Origin: Pseudobacter ginsenosidimutans
GTDB lineage: Bacteria; Bacteroidota; Bacteroidia; Chitinophagales; Chitinophagaceae
Assembly: GCF_007970185.1 (NCBI RefSeq)
Contig: NZ_CP042431.1
Span: forward strand, 6,014,001 to 6,078,000
Direction: 5' to 3'
Length of the DNA: 64,000 nt
Made by a program: the position numbers and the translations under genes. Shown piece by piece: positions 8,298 through 17,607 of the stretch. Within the stretch, counting starts at the first letter, position 1. Every line of letters begins with the position of its first letter. Below the pieces are notes generated by a model. It searched no databases. It was not told the origin of the DNA and saw only the letters and a program-made list of their open reading frames with translations.

Positions 8298-9929
8298 TTA
8301 CCAGCCGGGATTATTTCCGGGGATCGACTGATTTGAATTGATCTCACTCAATGGTATGGGCAGCAGTAAATTCCTTGGCGCCCTTACCTTGGAGATATTG
8401 TTCTGACCTGTACCGATCTTGTTCATCACCTGGAGATAGATGCCCCAGCGCATGAGATCAAAACGGCGCACTCCTTCCAGTGCAAACTCGCGCGCACGTT
8501 CCGCGATCACGAAGCTGCGGAACTGTTCTTTGTCCATTCCTGCGGGAGCTTCAGTAGCATGAGCCCTGTCTCTCACCTTTTTCAGGTACGTATAAGCTTC
8601 GGTGGTAGGTCCGTCGTTGGCTTCATTGGCTGCTTCTGCGTAGATCAGGTAGATCTCAGAATAGCGCATCAGCGGAAAATAAGCGTCGCTGTTGGCCAGT
8701 GTGGGATCCGAAACATCTGCATATTTGATCACATAGGCGCGATCATCTGTAGTACCGTTATTATTGTAGGTCACTCCATTAATTGTTTTGTAGATGGCTG
8801 CCTGCCAGGAAGGATAGAAATATTTGGTGCCGGTATTGGTGGCATAATTGTGTACAACGCCATCGAGTACGCGAAGATCAGCATCTTCATAATCGAGGTA
8901 GTGATGGTTTGTGAACCAGGTGGCGCCACGGCCGAAAGTAGACAAAGCAGAGAAATAATTATGCAGGTTGTTCATGAAAGCCGTACCAGTCATGGATTGT
9001 ACCTCCCACATATGCTCGCGCCTGTTGCGGCTTCCCTTCGCCCATAATTCTTTCCAGCTGTCGTAGAGCGAGTATTCATTATCCAGGATCAGCTCCATCG
9101 CCTTATCCCTTGCCAGTTCTGCATAATGTTTGCTGTCGATATTCTCATAACCGGCAACGATATTTTTCGCATAGGTATAGTAGCCATTGTCCTGCCCTCC
9201 CCGAACGCTCACATTGCCTGTTGCGGCACCGGATGCCATCGTGAGATAGGTTTTGGCCAGCATGCCTTTGGCCAGTCCGCGTGTAACGCGACCAAGCTCT
9301 CCGGCCTTGGCATGACCTGCCGGGAATAACATCGTCTCAGCTTTTTTGAAATCTGCGATGATGGCTGCGTATACCTCTTCTACGGATGCACGTGGCCTGT
9401 TCCTTTCGGGATCCTCGGAGAGTGTCATTGTTCTGATGGGCACTCCGCCATAGAGTTGTACCAGTTGGAAATAGGCCCAGCCGCGAAGGAAATAGCATTC
9501 ACCCAGTATGCGTTGCTTGATCTCAGCATCGATATCCGTTTCCAGTTTTCCAACATTTTCGAGAACGGTATTGGCTCTGCCGATGATGGTATAACAACCT
9601 ACCCATGGTCCGTCCACACCCCAGTATCCCTGCGGGTTTCCGGCTCCTGATGTACCCAGGAACCAGTCGGCCCCGGAAACATGATCATCATCAAGAACCG
9701 TCAGGTTCCAGAATGGCTGCTGATACATTTCCCAGGTGTTGAGTGCGCTGTAAACACCGTTCATCGCAATCTTCGCATCGCTTTCGTTCTTGTAGAAATT
9801 CCCGGGAGAATAGAATGAGTAAGGAGTTTCTTCCAGCGCTTTTGTACAGGAGCCCAGAGAAAGCAGGGCGGCCGGAATTACCAGGATCCTGCAGGCTTTA
9901 TTGATATAATGAGAAATATTGTTATTCAT
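8298..9929 (-). CDS. SusD/RagB family outer-membrane lipoprotein
   Basis: A SusD homologue of 543 residues with a lipoprotein signal ending LLSLGSC at about residue 28. The N-terminal TPR-like SusD domain begins with LEETPYSFYSPGNFYKNE, a typical opening; the RagB/SusD C-terminal part contains RYSEIYLIYAEAANE and the ending RNLLLPIPLSEINSNQ. It forms the lid of the SusC barrel and captures glycan at the cell surface. It is directly downstream of susC (12 bp) and upstream of the IPT/TIG lipoprotein, so the four genes susC-susD-SGBP-GH130 form one operon. Its sequence does not reveal the ligand. Confidence 0.95.
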   Translation of the reverse strand: MNNNISHYINKACRILVIPAALLSLGSCTKALEETPYSFYSPGNFYKNESDAKIAMNGVYSALNTWEMYQQPFWNLTVLDDDHVSGADWFLGTSGAGNPQGYWGVDGPWVGCYTIIGRANTVLENVGKLETDIDAEIKQRILGECYFLRGWAYFQLVQLYGGVPIRTMTLSEDPERNRPRASVEEVYAAIIADFKKAETMLFPAGHAKAGELGRVTRGLAKGMLAKTYLTMASGAATGNVSVRGGQDNGYYTYAKNIVAGYENIDSKHYAELARDKAMELILDNEYSLYDSWKELWAKGSRNRREHMWEVQSMTGTAFMNNLHNYFSALSTFGRGATWFTNHHYLDYEDADLRVLDGVVHNYATNTGTKYFYPSWQAAIYKTINGVTYNNNGTTDDRAYVIKYADVSDPTLANSDAYFPLMRYSEIYLIYAEAANEANDGPTTEAYTYLKKVRDRAHATEAPAGMDKEQFRSFVIAERAREFALEGVRRFDLMRWGIYLQVMNKIGTGQNNISKVRAPRNLLLPIPLSEINSNQSIPGNNPGW

Positions 9930-9941
9930 GATAGTAATGTT

Positions 9942-12900
9942 TTAGAAACTGCAACGCAGACTGAGTGAGTAAGTACGGGAGTTGGGATAGCCGCCGAGGT
10001 CTACACCAAACATGGCGGGATTGTCGCCATAGCTGTTCACTTCAGGATCGAAGCCGCTGTAATCGGTGAATGTGAAGAGATTGTTCACGCCGAAAGCAAG
10101 ACGGATATTGCGGATATTCCTGATCATGTTTTGCGGGAAATTATAGCCGATGGTCACATTCTTTACGCGAACGAAACTGCCGTCTTCAATGAACCGGCGG
10201 GTGAAGAGCATATTCCTCCAGAACTGGCGCATGGCTTTTGGGCCGGTGGCTTTGGAATTATCCTTCCCTTCCACCCAGGCGCCGTTGAGCATATCTTCCG
10301 TTACATTTTTGCCTGCTCCGAAATTATCGTTGAAGCGGGTATTCATATTGATGACGTCGTTGCCCTGCACGCCATTCACGAAAATGGACAAATCGAAATT
10401 CTGATAACGGAAATTGTTGGTGATCCCGAAAGTGTAATTGGGATTTACATCGCCGATGACAGTTTGATCGGAAACGGAAATGGAGCTGGGGTCTTTATCG
10501 AGGTTGCGGTATTTTACCTCACCGATCATTCTTCTGATGATGCTGTTATCATTTCCGGTGTAGAGCGGTGAGTTGCGTACTTCCGCTTCATTATCAAAGA
10601 AACCATCTTCAACATAGCCGTACAGCGCGCCGATAGGCAAGCCAACACGTTGAATGAATGGCGCGTCTCCGGTAGAGATATTGGCTGCAAATTGTTCCTT
10701 GAGCCCGCTGCCCAGTTCAAGTATCTTGTTCCTGTTGAAAGCGATATTGGCGGCGGCCTTCCATTCGAATTGCTTATTACTTACAAGTCTTGCGTCCAGC
10801 GCCAGTTCAATGCCTTTGTTCTCCACGGTGCCTGAGTTGCGCAGTTGTCTTTCGAAACTGGTGGAAGGCGCAGTGGTGATGTATTGTAAAAGGTCTTTCG
10901 TCTTTTTGTAATATGCGTCTGCATGGAAATTGATCCTGCCATCGAGCAAACCCAGGTCCACACCCAGGTTATAGGCGGTAGTGGTTTCCCAGATGAGTGA
11001 ATCATTGGCGGGGCCGGCGTATACATCATCTGCAAGGCCGGTATATTGTGTTCCGTCGAAAGGATAATTGTACACAGCCAGTTTGGCAAGCGAAGAATAA
11101 GCGCCAATACCCTGGTTGCCTGTTTGTCCATAACTCACGCGAAGCCCCAGTTCATTGATCCATGAAACCTCTTTCATGAAATCTTCCCTGTGTATTTTCC
11201 AGGCAAATGCTGCTGAAGGGAAATTGGCCCATTTATTGGTCTTCCCGAATTTACTGGAACCGTCACGGCGAATGGATGCAGTGAGAAGGTACTTATCGAG
11301 CAGTGAATAATTGATCCTGCCCAGGAAGGAAACCAGCGCAGAGCTGTATCGGTTATTCGTGACCGGCATGATCAGCGCTGCGGCTTTGAAGTTCTCATTT
11401 TCCAGCTGATCGTTGGGGAAATCCTTGGCTTCCGCACGCTTCCACTGTCCTGATGTTTTTTCATAAGTAGCAGCGCCCATGAAATTCAGCGAATGCTCAC
11501 CGAAGCTTTTTGCATAATTGATGATGCTTTCTGTAATCACGCTGGTCCAGAGATTATCCGATTTCAATCCCCATCCCCTGGCGCTAAAACCTTCGTATAC
11601 AGTCCGGGGATAATACTGGTCCCTGGTATTACCGCCATAGTTGAAGCCCAGGTTCTGGCGGAATTTCAGGTCTTTGGTGAGGTTGATCTCGAGGAAATTG
11701 GAAGAGAAGATGTTCAGGGCATTTACCTTGTTGAGCACATCATTCGTATAGATGACAGGGTTAGTAATGAAGTACCCCTCCCCTGATCCATCATATTCTT
11801 CGATGGTGGAAATGGTGGTGGGATAAGTGAGTGCGGCCCTGATCACGCCGGCACTGGCGGCATCGGATTTATCCGTGCCCGTTTTCACCCCCCGTGTAAT
11901 GCCATTGGATACAGCAGTACTGGTACCGATACGGAAGATCCTGCCCAGGTTCCTGTTAAGGTTGAGATTCAGACCCATCTTGCGATAGCCCGAGTTTTGA
12001 ATGATACCTTCCTGGTCCATATAATTGAAGGAGATACTATGGTTTCCGTTCTCATTGGCGCCGGAGATATTGGCGGTGTATTGCTGCTGAAAGCCTTTTC
12101 TGAAGATCGAGTTCTGCCAGTCCGTATGATCATTCTCGAACTTTGAAAGATCGGGATAGGGATCGTTGAATGTGGCGCCTTCGTATTTCCTGGCATTGGC
12201 ATAGGAAAGGTTCTGGAATTTCGCATATTCGAGAGGCGACAACATCTTCAGTTTTTTGGTCACTTCAGCAACGCCTACATTGGCGAGCACTTCTACTTTA
12301 TCTCTTCCCACTTTCCCTTTCCTGGTGGTGATCAGCACCACACCGTTGGCGCCGCGTGAGCCGTAGATGGCGGTGGCGGAAGCATCTTTCAGCACATCGA
12401 TCGATTCAATATCCGCGGGATTGAGGAATGCCAGCGCATTGAGACTTTGCTTTTCATCTTCACCAATCGCTGAAGGTGTAGAGCCACTGCTGCTGTTGTT
12501 GAAAGGAACGCCATCGATCACGTAGAGTGGTTCGGTGCCGCCCAGAACGGAATTGCTGCCGCGGATGCGAATACTGAGACCTGCACCGGGCGCGCCATCG
12601 TTCTGCGTTACATTCACACCGGCGAGCTTGCCCTGCATGGCCTGCAGTACATTACCGGGGTTATCGCGGATCAGGTCTTCCCTGCTGATCCTTTGAACAG
12701 ATCCGGTGAGATCTGATTTCTTAACGGACCCATATCCCACTACAATCACGTCGGAAAGCGAGGAAGCCAGGGGCTTCAGTTGTATCGTGTATACAGCAGC
12801 GTTGGTGATTGGAACGATTGCACTGTCCATTCCCACATAGGTCACTACCAGCGTGGTAGCGCCTGCGGGAACTTCGAGGAAGAACTTACCCTGTGCATTT

Positions 12901-13061
12901 GTTTTGGTTACAAGGCTGGTTTTTCTGATGCTTACCGTAGCATTGGAAAGCGGTTCCCCGGTTTCGTTGGTAACGGTGCCGGCAATGGGTTTTGCCTGCG
13001 CCAGGCACTGAATCCCGGCAAGTACAAGCAACAGGAGGTTAAAGAAAAACTTTTTTCTCAT
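9942..13061 (-). CDS. SusC/RagA family TonB-dependent transporter
   Basis: A TonB-dependent outer-membrane transporter of 1039 residues. The ATG at 13061 gives a signal peptide (MRKKFFFNLLLLVLAGIQCLAQA); a TTG 21 bases upstream is less likely. In order: a carboxypeptidase-regulatory-like beta domain at about residues 25-100 (IAGTVTNETGEPLSNATVSI), a TonB box (DVIVVGYGSVKKSDLTGSV), the plug with YVIDGVPFNN and DATATAIYGSRGANGVV-type motifs, and a large barrel ending SRTYSLSLRCSF. SusC imports oligosaccharides with TonB energy. First gene of the GH130 locus; its promoter region carries a TACTTTTG box and a direct repeat typical of AraC-family operators. Confidence 0.95.
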   Translation of the reverse strand: MRKKFFFNLLLLVLAGIQCLAQAKPIAGTVTNETGEPLSNATVSIRKTSLVTKTNAQGKFFLEVPAGATTLVVTYVGMDSAIVPITNAAVYTIQLKPLASSLSDVIVVGYGSVKKSDLTGSVQRISREDLIRDNPGNVLQAMQGKLAGVNVTQNDGAPGAGLSIRIRGSNSVLGGTEPLYVIDGVPFNNSSSGSTPSAIGEDEKQSLNALAFLNPADIESIDVLKDASATAIYGSRGANGVVLITTRKGKVGRDKVEVLANVGVAEVTKKLKMLSPLEYAKFQNLSYANARKYEGATFNDPYPDLSKFENDHTDWQNSIFRKGFQQQYTANISGANENGNHSISFNYMDQEGIIQNSGYRKMGLNLNLNRNLGRIFRIGTSTAVSNGITRGVKTGTDKSDAASAGVIRAALTYPTTISTIEEYDGSGEGYFITNPVIYTNDVLNKVNALNIFSSNFLEINLTKDLKFRQNLGFNYGGNTRDQYYPRTVYEGFSARGWGLKSDNLWTSVITESIINYAKSFGEHSLNFMGAATYEKTSGQWKRAEAKDFPNDQLENENFKAAALIMPVTNNRYSSALVSFLGRINYSLLDKYLLTASIRRDGSSKFGKTNKWANFPSAAFAWKIHREDFMKEVSWINELGLRVSYGQTGNQGIGAYSSLAKLAVYNYPFDGTQYTGLADDVYAGPANDSLIWETTTAYNLGVDLGLLDGRINFHADAYYKKTKDLLQYITTAPSTSFERQLRNSGTVENKGIELALDARLVSNKQFEWKAAANIAFNRNKILELGSGLKEQFAANISTGDAPFIQRVGLPIGALYGYVEDGFFDNEAEVRNSPLYTGNDNSIIRRMIGEVKYRNLDKDPSSISVSDQTVIGDVNPNYTFGITNNFRYQNFDLSIFVNGVQGNDVINMNTRFNDNFGAGKNVTEDMLNGAWVEGKDNSKATGPKAMRQFWRNMLFTRRFIEDGSFVRVKNVTIGYNFPQNMIRNIRNIRLAFGVNNLFTFTDYSGFDPEVNSYGDNPAMFGVDLGGYPNSRTYSLSLRCSF

Positions 13062-13079
13062 AAAGCAATATCGTTTGAC

Positions 13080-13087
13080 CAAAAGTA
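13080..13087 (-). promoter_or_regulatory. Putative -7 element of the susC operon
   Basis: TACTTTTG on the minus strand matches TAnnTTTG and lies 18 bp before the susC ATG. No good -33 element is seen at 17-23 bp, which fits an activator-dependent promoter. Confidence 0.45.
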
Positions 13088-13110
13088 TATCTTATACCCT
13101 CATACGAATA

Positions 13111-13140
13111 GTACTTTATTATCCTCCTTTTGTACTTTAT
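13111..13140. promoter_or_regulatory. Direct repeat GTACTTTAT x2, probable AraC-family operator
   Basis: GTACTTTAT occurs at 13111-13119 and again at 13132-13140, exactly 21 bp start to start, i.e. two helical turns. It lies between the divergent susC and araC-family genes, just upstream of the susC -7 box. Tandem half-sites about 21 bp apart are the usual arrangement for AraC-type activators. Binding is inferred. Confidence 0.5.
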
Positions 13141-13270
13141 CAGAGCATTTTCTCCTGGCGATTTATCAGACAATGCATATAGCTATGAATAAGATTGCGT
13201 AATATTGATTTGGATTGATGCGGATTCCCGCAAGTGAGATTGTATTTATTTAACTCATTTTAAGTAGGAT

Positions 13271-14137
13271 ATGCTCAAGGAGATAACCCCTCTCACCTCG
13301 AGTGATTGCTTCACCATCTTCACCCGAACCAAATCAGAGTTCAACTTCCCCCTTCATTATCACGAAGAGCTTGAACTTAACCTGGTGATCAACGCCAAAG
13401 GCGCCCGTCGTATAGTCGGGAGCGTTATGGAAGAGATAGATGATATCGATCTCGTACTGGTAGGCTCCAACCTGCCGCATGCCTGGAAGAACCACAAGTG
13501 TGAGAGTACAGAGATCCATGAGATCACGGTCCAGTTCCATAAAGACCTCTTCGATGAAAAGATGCTACGCAGGAACCAGCTCCATTTTATCCGCGAGATG
13601 TTCGAGCGTTCCAAATGCGGCATCCTCTTTTCCCGCGAAACAGCACAGGCGCTCAGCGGCCGGTTGAAAGACCTGCAAACGCGGCAGGGCTTCGACTCCG
13701 TGATGGAACTGATGAGCATCCTGCATGATCTGTCTGTATCGCGCAATGCCCGCCTGATCTCTGATGCAGCTTTTGCTCAGGTGCAACCCAGTCATAGCAG
13801 CAGAAGAGTTGAAAGAGTGATCGAATACATCAATCAGAACTTCGATAAATCAGTTCAGCTATCCGATGCGGCCAAACTCGCCAATATGACCAAGGTCTCC
13901 TTCAGCAGGTTCTTCAAGGCGCAGACAGGAATGAATTTTATCGATAGCCTGCTGGAGATCAGGCTGGGTCATGCTTCCAGGTTATTGATAGATACCAACA
14001 GATCGATTGCCGAAGTGGCTTATCATTGCGGGTTCAATAATATCTCCAATTTCAACAGGTTGTTCAAGAAAAAGAAAGGATGTACTCCGAAGGAGTTCAG
14101 GGAGAATTATACGTATGAGAAGAGGGTGTTTATCTGA
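13271..14137 (+). CDS. AraC family transcriptional regulator
   Basis: A 288-residue regulator with an N-terminal cupin-like sensing domain (HYHEELELNLVINAKGARRIVG, then DIDLVLVGSNLPHAWKN) and a C-terminal double helix-turn-helix AraC domain from about residue 180. Signature residues are visible at AKLANMTKVSFSRFFKAQTG and IAEVAYHCGFNNISNFNRLFKKKKGCTPKEFR. The gene is transcribed away from the susC operon across a 209-bp gap, so it is the likely local activator of GH130-locus expression, responding to an imported sugar through the cupin. This regulator type is less usual for SusCD loci than hybrid two-component or SARP/ECF systems. A terminator follows. Confidence 0.9.
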   Translation: MLKEITPLTSSDCFTIFTRTKSEFNFPLHYHEELELNLVINAKGARRIVGSVMEEIDDIDLVLVGSNLPHAWKNHKCESTEIHEITVQFHKDLFDEKMLRRNQLHFIREMFERSKCGILFSRETAQALSGRLKDLQTRQGFDSVMELMSILHDLSVSRNARLISDAAFAQVQPSHSSRRVERVIEYINQNFDKSVQLSDAAKLANMTKVSFSRFFKAQTGMNFIDSLLEIRLGHASRLLIDTNRSIAEVAYHCGFNNISNFNRLFKKKKGCTPKEFRENYTYEKRVFI

Positions 14138-14151
14138 TCCATTATACAAAG

Positions 14152-14177
14152 AGAAGGCCGCATCACTGCGGCCTTCT
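14152..14177. terminator. Bidirectional terminator between convergent genes
   Basis: AGAAGGCCGCA and TGCGGCCTTCT form an 11-bp perfect stem with a TCAC loop, between the stop of the AraC regulator and the stop of the metalloprotease, which converge here. The tails are only moderately T-rich. Confidence 0.7.
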
Positions 14178-14204
14178 TCATCAATATAAAAAATCAAACT
14201 GCTC

Positions 14205-16805
14205 TTATTTTGGATCAAGCGCCTTATTGATATTGAACAGCAACGCAGCTCTGTGCGCTTTTGTTTCTTCATTGGTAGAAACGGCTGTTGCCAGTTGAGT
14301 CTTGATCTTTTTGAGTGTGTTGAGGGCTGCAGCCTTTGACACATCATCAAATTCTTTCGAATCCAGCATGCTGCCCAGCGCACGAACAAAAATTCCCTGC
14401 AGGTACTGACGATATACATTCACGTTAGTGGCGATGTCTGCATTGAAGATCCCTTTTTGAAGATCGTTAAAAACATCGGCAACGCTGTAGTCGTTTCCGT
14501 ACAGGCGGCTGTTGGTGATACGCTGCAAAGTGTTGGGGTGCAGGATATGCGCCAGAGCGCCGTTGGCCTGCATCTGCAGCACATTGGCGGTAGCGCGGAA
14601 GTCTTCACCAGCCTGGGGTTGGTTGAATCCACGACGCTGCATCTGCAGATAAGGATACACCTGTGCATCGGCATCGAAAGCATTGGGCGCGAACGCATAT
14701 TTGGTCAGCACTTCCATCGCTTTCTTCTGTGTTGCCAGTGGAACGGGTGTAAATGGTTTGGTAGCAGATTTCTGCTCAGGGAAGCTCCTGTCTACATACA
14801 CACCACCAATATAACGGCTCACGGCAGAGATCATGTTCATCCTTTGCGCAATGAGGTTGCCATAACGGGATCTTAGCTCGGCATAGGATTGACCATTTTT
14901 ACTGTATTTGCCAACCAGCTTGGGGATCGTATTGTTCACGATCTTGAAGCGATCCTCAGCATAAGCGATGGCATCATTGGTATGATCCATGATGTTCACA
15001 CGGGGATCGATGGCCTTACCGGGAGCGCGCATATCGTCTCCATCATTACCGAAAGTGAGTTGCGGATCGGTACTGCGGCTGAGGATCTTCTTCAGACCAT
15101 CTGCTTCTTCAGCAGGTGAGAATTCCGCATAGCCGTACTCGATAGCCCAGATATCGTAAGGACCAGCTTTGGTAGTATAGTAATCGCCCTGTTTGGATTT
15201 GTCTGCTGCGATGTTCACGGCAGGGTAATCCATCACGGAGCCCATGGTTCCGATCTTGCGGGTGATGGCAGTGTTGTTGATCTCAGCCGGGCTCAGCATC
15301 TGTGATGCTTTCATGTTGTGGTTGAGACCGAGGGTGTGACCCATCTCGTGCATCACCAGGTAAGTGAGGAACTGTTTGTGCATCTCGCGCAATTCAGCAG
15401 GAGAAGCATCGGCAGCGTCCAGCATGGTGGTGCCGGCAATGAACTGAGCTTTCAGTTCCTGCGCCAGCGTACAGGTAGCGAGGTGATTGTGTTTCATACC
15501 TGGCACATGCATTTCTACTTCCTCTTCTTTGGCGAAGAGATCTTTCACCATCATCATGGAAGGACCAGCTTTGAAGAGCTCATCCTGGTTGATGGTGCCG
15601 CTTCCGGAAGCCCACTCGATGGTGATGTCCGCGCCAAGGATCTCCCCTGTTCTCGGATTCACGAAGCTGGGCCCGATAGCGCCGTAGCTCGGTTGTGCAC
15701 TGGCTACCCAACGGATCACGTTATAACGGATATCGTCAGGGTTCCAGGTGGCATCATCAGGCATGATCTTCATCTGTACTGCATTTTTGAAGCCTGCTTT
15801 CTCGAAAGCTTCGTTCCATTTATGTCCTGCTTCAACAATGGCTTCACGGTATTCAACAGGCGTAGTGTTCTCCACCCAGTAAATGAGTGGTTGAACAGGT
15901 TCGCTCACGGCTGCATTGGGATCTTTCTTCTTCAGGTTCCAGCGATGGATCAGATCCTTGTATGGAGTTGGACTGATAGTAGTGAGATTGGTCACGTTCT
16001 CGGTAAAATAACCAACGCGTGGATCATCCAATCTTGGTTTGTAATCGTTCTGCGGCATCTCGATGAGCGTATGCTGCATGCGAACGCGAACATAACGGCC
16101 ATCCGTAATGTCCGGACCGCTCTGCGCAGAGATCATGGGATTATCATAAGCCATGTCCACCACAATATCTGTGTTATTGGGGAAAGAACGGATGGCGTGG
16201 TATTTAGATTTGGCGGGGTTCAGTCCACCGAGGTTGAACATCATCGCGGCAAATGGACTGGGTCCGAAGTTCGGTTTTACAGCGTCCATTTTTTCACTGA
16301 TGAAGAGACCGTCTGCATTCACCAGGTAACCATCAGCATCTTCACCATTCACTTTCTCTACATGGAAAACGGCTTCGGGTTTGTCTACGTTCCAGGTTTT
16401 GCTCACAGCATCTGCGGGATCGTAGTAGAAGTTGGTATTTACCTGCGAGAACTCCAGTTTATCAAATGCTTTCTCCACTTTGAACACGAAGGTGGTGCGG
16501 TGCATACCCTGGTTAAGGAAGAGTGTGGTAGGTCCATTCACGGAGAAGCTTTGATAGATATAATCCTTTCCGAGCTGGTTCTTTTTAATGTACAACTGCA
16601 CGCTGCCGGTGGCAGTATCCTGGTAGATGGTGAAAAGGCCATCTACTTTACGGCTTGTCTTCACCTTATCTGTGATGCCGGCTGGTTTTTTGGGTTTGGC
16701 GGTGTCTGCTGCTGCACCGGGAGCTGGGGCTTTGCCTTTGTCCTGTGCATAGCTCACAAGCAGCACCGGTCCCGATAACAGAAATACTAATAGGAGTTTT
16801 TTCAT
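14205..16805 (-). CDS. Secreted zinc-dependent metalloprotease (DUF5117/DUF5118 family)
   Basis: A secreted zinc protease of 866 residues with a signal peptide (MKKLLLVFLLSGPVLLVSYAQ) followed by a Lys/Pro/Ala-rich linker. N-terminal DUF5118- and DUF5117-type regions (to about residue 300) precede a metzincin-like catalytic domain with HEMGHTLGLNHN (HExxHxxGxxH) near residue 487, and a downstream MGSVMDYPAVN giving the Met-turn. The C-terminal 300 residues are helical and of unknown role. Members are common and often multicopy in Bacteroidota; substrates are not known. It has its own TATGTTTG promoter box and converges on the AraC gene. No T9SS C-terminal signal is present, so it is probably periplasmic. 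Confidence 0.9.
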   Translation of the reverse strand: MKKLLLVFLLSGPVLLVSYAQDKGKAPAPGAAADTAKPKKPAGITDKVKTSRKVDGLFTIYQDTATGSVQLYIKKNQLGKDYIYQSFSVNGPTTLFLNQGMHRTTFVFKVEKAFDKLEFSQVNTNFYYDPADAVSKTWNVDKPEAVFHVEKVNGEDADGYLVNADGLFISEKMDAVKPNFGPSPFAAMMFNLGGLNPAKSKYHAIRSFPNNTDIVVDMAYDNPMISAQSGPDITDGRYVRVRMQHTLIEMPQNDYKPRLDDPRVGYFTENVTNLTTISPTPYKDLIHRWNLKKKDPNAAVSEPVQPLIYWVENTTPVEYREAIVEAGHKWNEAFEKAGFKNAVQMKIMPDDATWNPDDIRYNVIRWVASAQPSYGAIGPSFVNPRTGEILGADITIEWASGSGTINQDELFKAGPSMMMVKDLFAKEEEVEMHVPGMKHNHLATCTLAQELKAQFIAGTTMLDAADASPAELREMHKQFLTYLVMHEMGHTLGLNHNMKASQMLSPAEINNTAITRKIGTMGSVMDYPAVNIAADKSKQGDYYTTKAGPYDIWAIEYGYAEFSPAEEADGLKKILSRSTDPQLTFGNDGDDMRAPGKAIDPRVNIMDHTNDAIAYAEDRFKIVNNTIPKLVGKYSKNGQSYAELRSRYGNLIAQRMNMISAVSRYIGGVYVDRSFPEQKSATKPFTPVPLATQKKAMEVLTKYAFAPNAFDADAQVYPYLQMQRRGFNQPQAGEDFRATANVLQMQANGALAHILHPNTLQRITNSRLYGNDYSVADVFNDLQKGIFNADIATNVNVYRQYLQGIFVRALGSMLDSKEFDDVSKAAALNTLKKIKTQLATAVSTNEETKAHRAALLFNINKALDPK

Positions 16806-16836
16806 GATAAATGCCGTTTTAGTGCCACTGAATATA

Positions 16837-16864
16837 CAAACATAACCTCAAGCATGAGGAACAA
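16837..16864 (-). promoter_or_regulatory. Putative promoter of the metalloprotease gene
   Basis: On the minus strand TTG (16864-16862), a 17-bp spacer and TATGTTTG (16844-16837) match the Bacteroidota -33/-7 pattern, about 31 bp before the ATG. Confidence 0.55.
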
Positions 16865-16886
16865 TTTGATAAATGGCTAAACGGAA

Positions 16887-17606
16887 TTACCAGCCGCTGG
16901 CGAGTACGTCGGCGATATGCATGGTTTGCATGGGGAGTCCCTTGTGACGGATGTATCCGTCCAGGTGCATGAGACAGCTATGGTCGGTTGAAATGATGCA
17001 CTGGGCGCCGCTTTCGCGGGCATTGCTTACTTTCTGATCTGCCATTCCGATGGAGATAGGCTCGAATTTCACTGCGAAAGTTCCGCCGAAACCGCAGCAG
17101 GTTTCCACATCTTTCATCTCCACCAGTTCCAGCCCCTTGACATTTCCCAATAATTTGCGGGGCTCTTCCTTGATCTTGCATTCGCGAAGACCGGCGCAGG
17201 AATCATGATAAGTGGCTTTGAGGTCCAGTTTCGCTCCCAGGTTATCGATCTTCAGTACGTTCACCAGGAACTCGGAGAACTCGAAAGTCCGGTCACGGAG
17301 GGCTTTCACATCATTGTGATAAGAAGAATTATCGAAGAGTTTCGGATAGTAATTACGAACGAAGCCGGTGCAGGAAGCGCTGGGTGCCACTACATAATCT
17401 GCTCCGTCAAAGTCTTTGAGGAATTTGGTGCAGACTTCCTTGGCATCGTCCCAGAAACCTGCATTGAATGCGGGCTGGCCGCAGCAGGTCTGATTGGAAT
17501 TGTATTCAACAGTACAACCTGCTTTTTGCAAAACCTTCAACATATTGAAAGCGGTTTGCGGATAGAGCTGATCTATGAAGCAGGGTATAAAGAGTTGAAC
17601 CTTCAT
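16887..17606 (-). CDS. LutA/YkgE-family (Fe-S)-binding oxidoreductase subunit
   Basis: A 239-residue protein with two cysteine-rich CCG domains, NQTCCGQPAFNAG at about residue 40 and VETCCGFGGTFAV near residue 170, the heterodisulfide-reductase-like clusters of the LutA/YkgE/GlpC group. Full length for LutA. In the LutABC complex it helps oxidise L-lactate to pyruvate. Here LutB and LutC are not adjacent; instead the gene overlaps the end of a run ribH - TPR protein - pdhA, with only 1 bp between it and the ribH stop. The lactate role is therefore a family inference; the genes for its partners may be elsewhere. Co-transcription with pdhA is plausible and fits pyruvate metabolism. Confidence 0.85.
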   Translation of the reverse strand: MKVQLFIPCFIDQLYPQTAFNMLKVLQKAGCTVEYNSNQTCCGQPAFNAGFWDDAKEVCTKFLKDFDGADYVVAPSASCTGFVRNYYPKLFDNSSYHNDVKALRDRTFEFSEFLVNVLKIDNLGAKLDLKATYHDSCAGLRECKIKEEPRKLLGNVKGLELVEMKDVETCCGFGGTFAVKFEPISIGMADQKVSNARESGAQCIISTDHSCLMHLDGYIRHKGLPMQTMHIADVLASGW

Positions 17607-17607
17607 T

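Noticed and set aside
15318-16778. Long open frame (about 486 codons) on the plus strand inside the metalloprotease gene
   Set aside because: It is antisense to a gene with clear HExxHxxGxxH and signal peptide; its protein has no coherent domains and is rich in His/Val/Phe as expected from a complementary frame.
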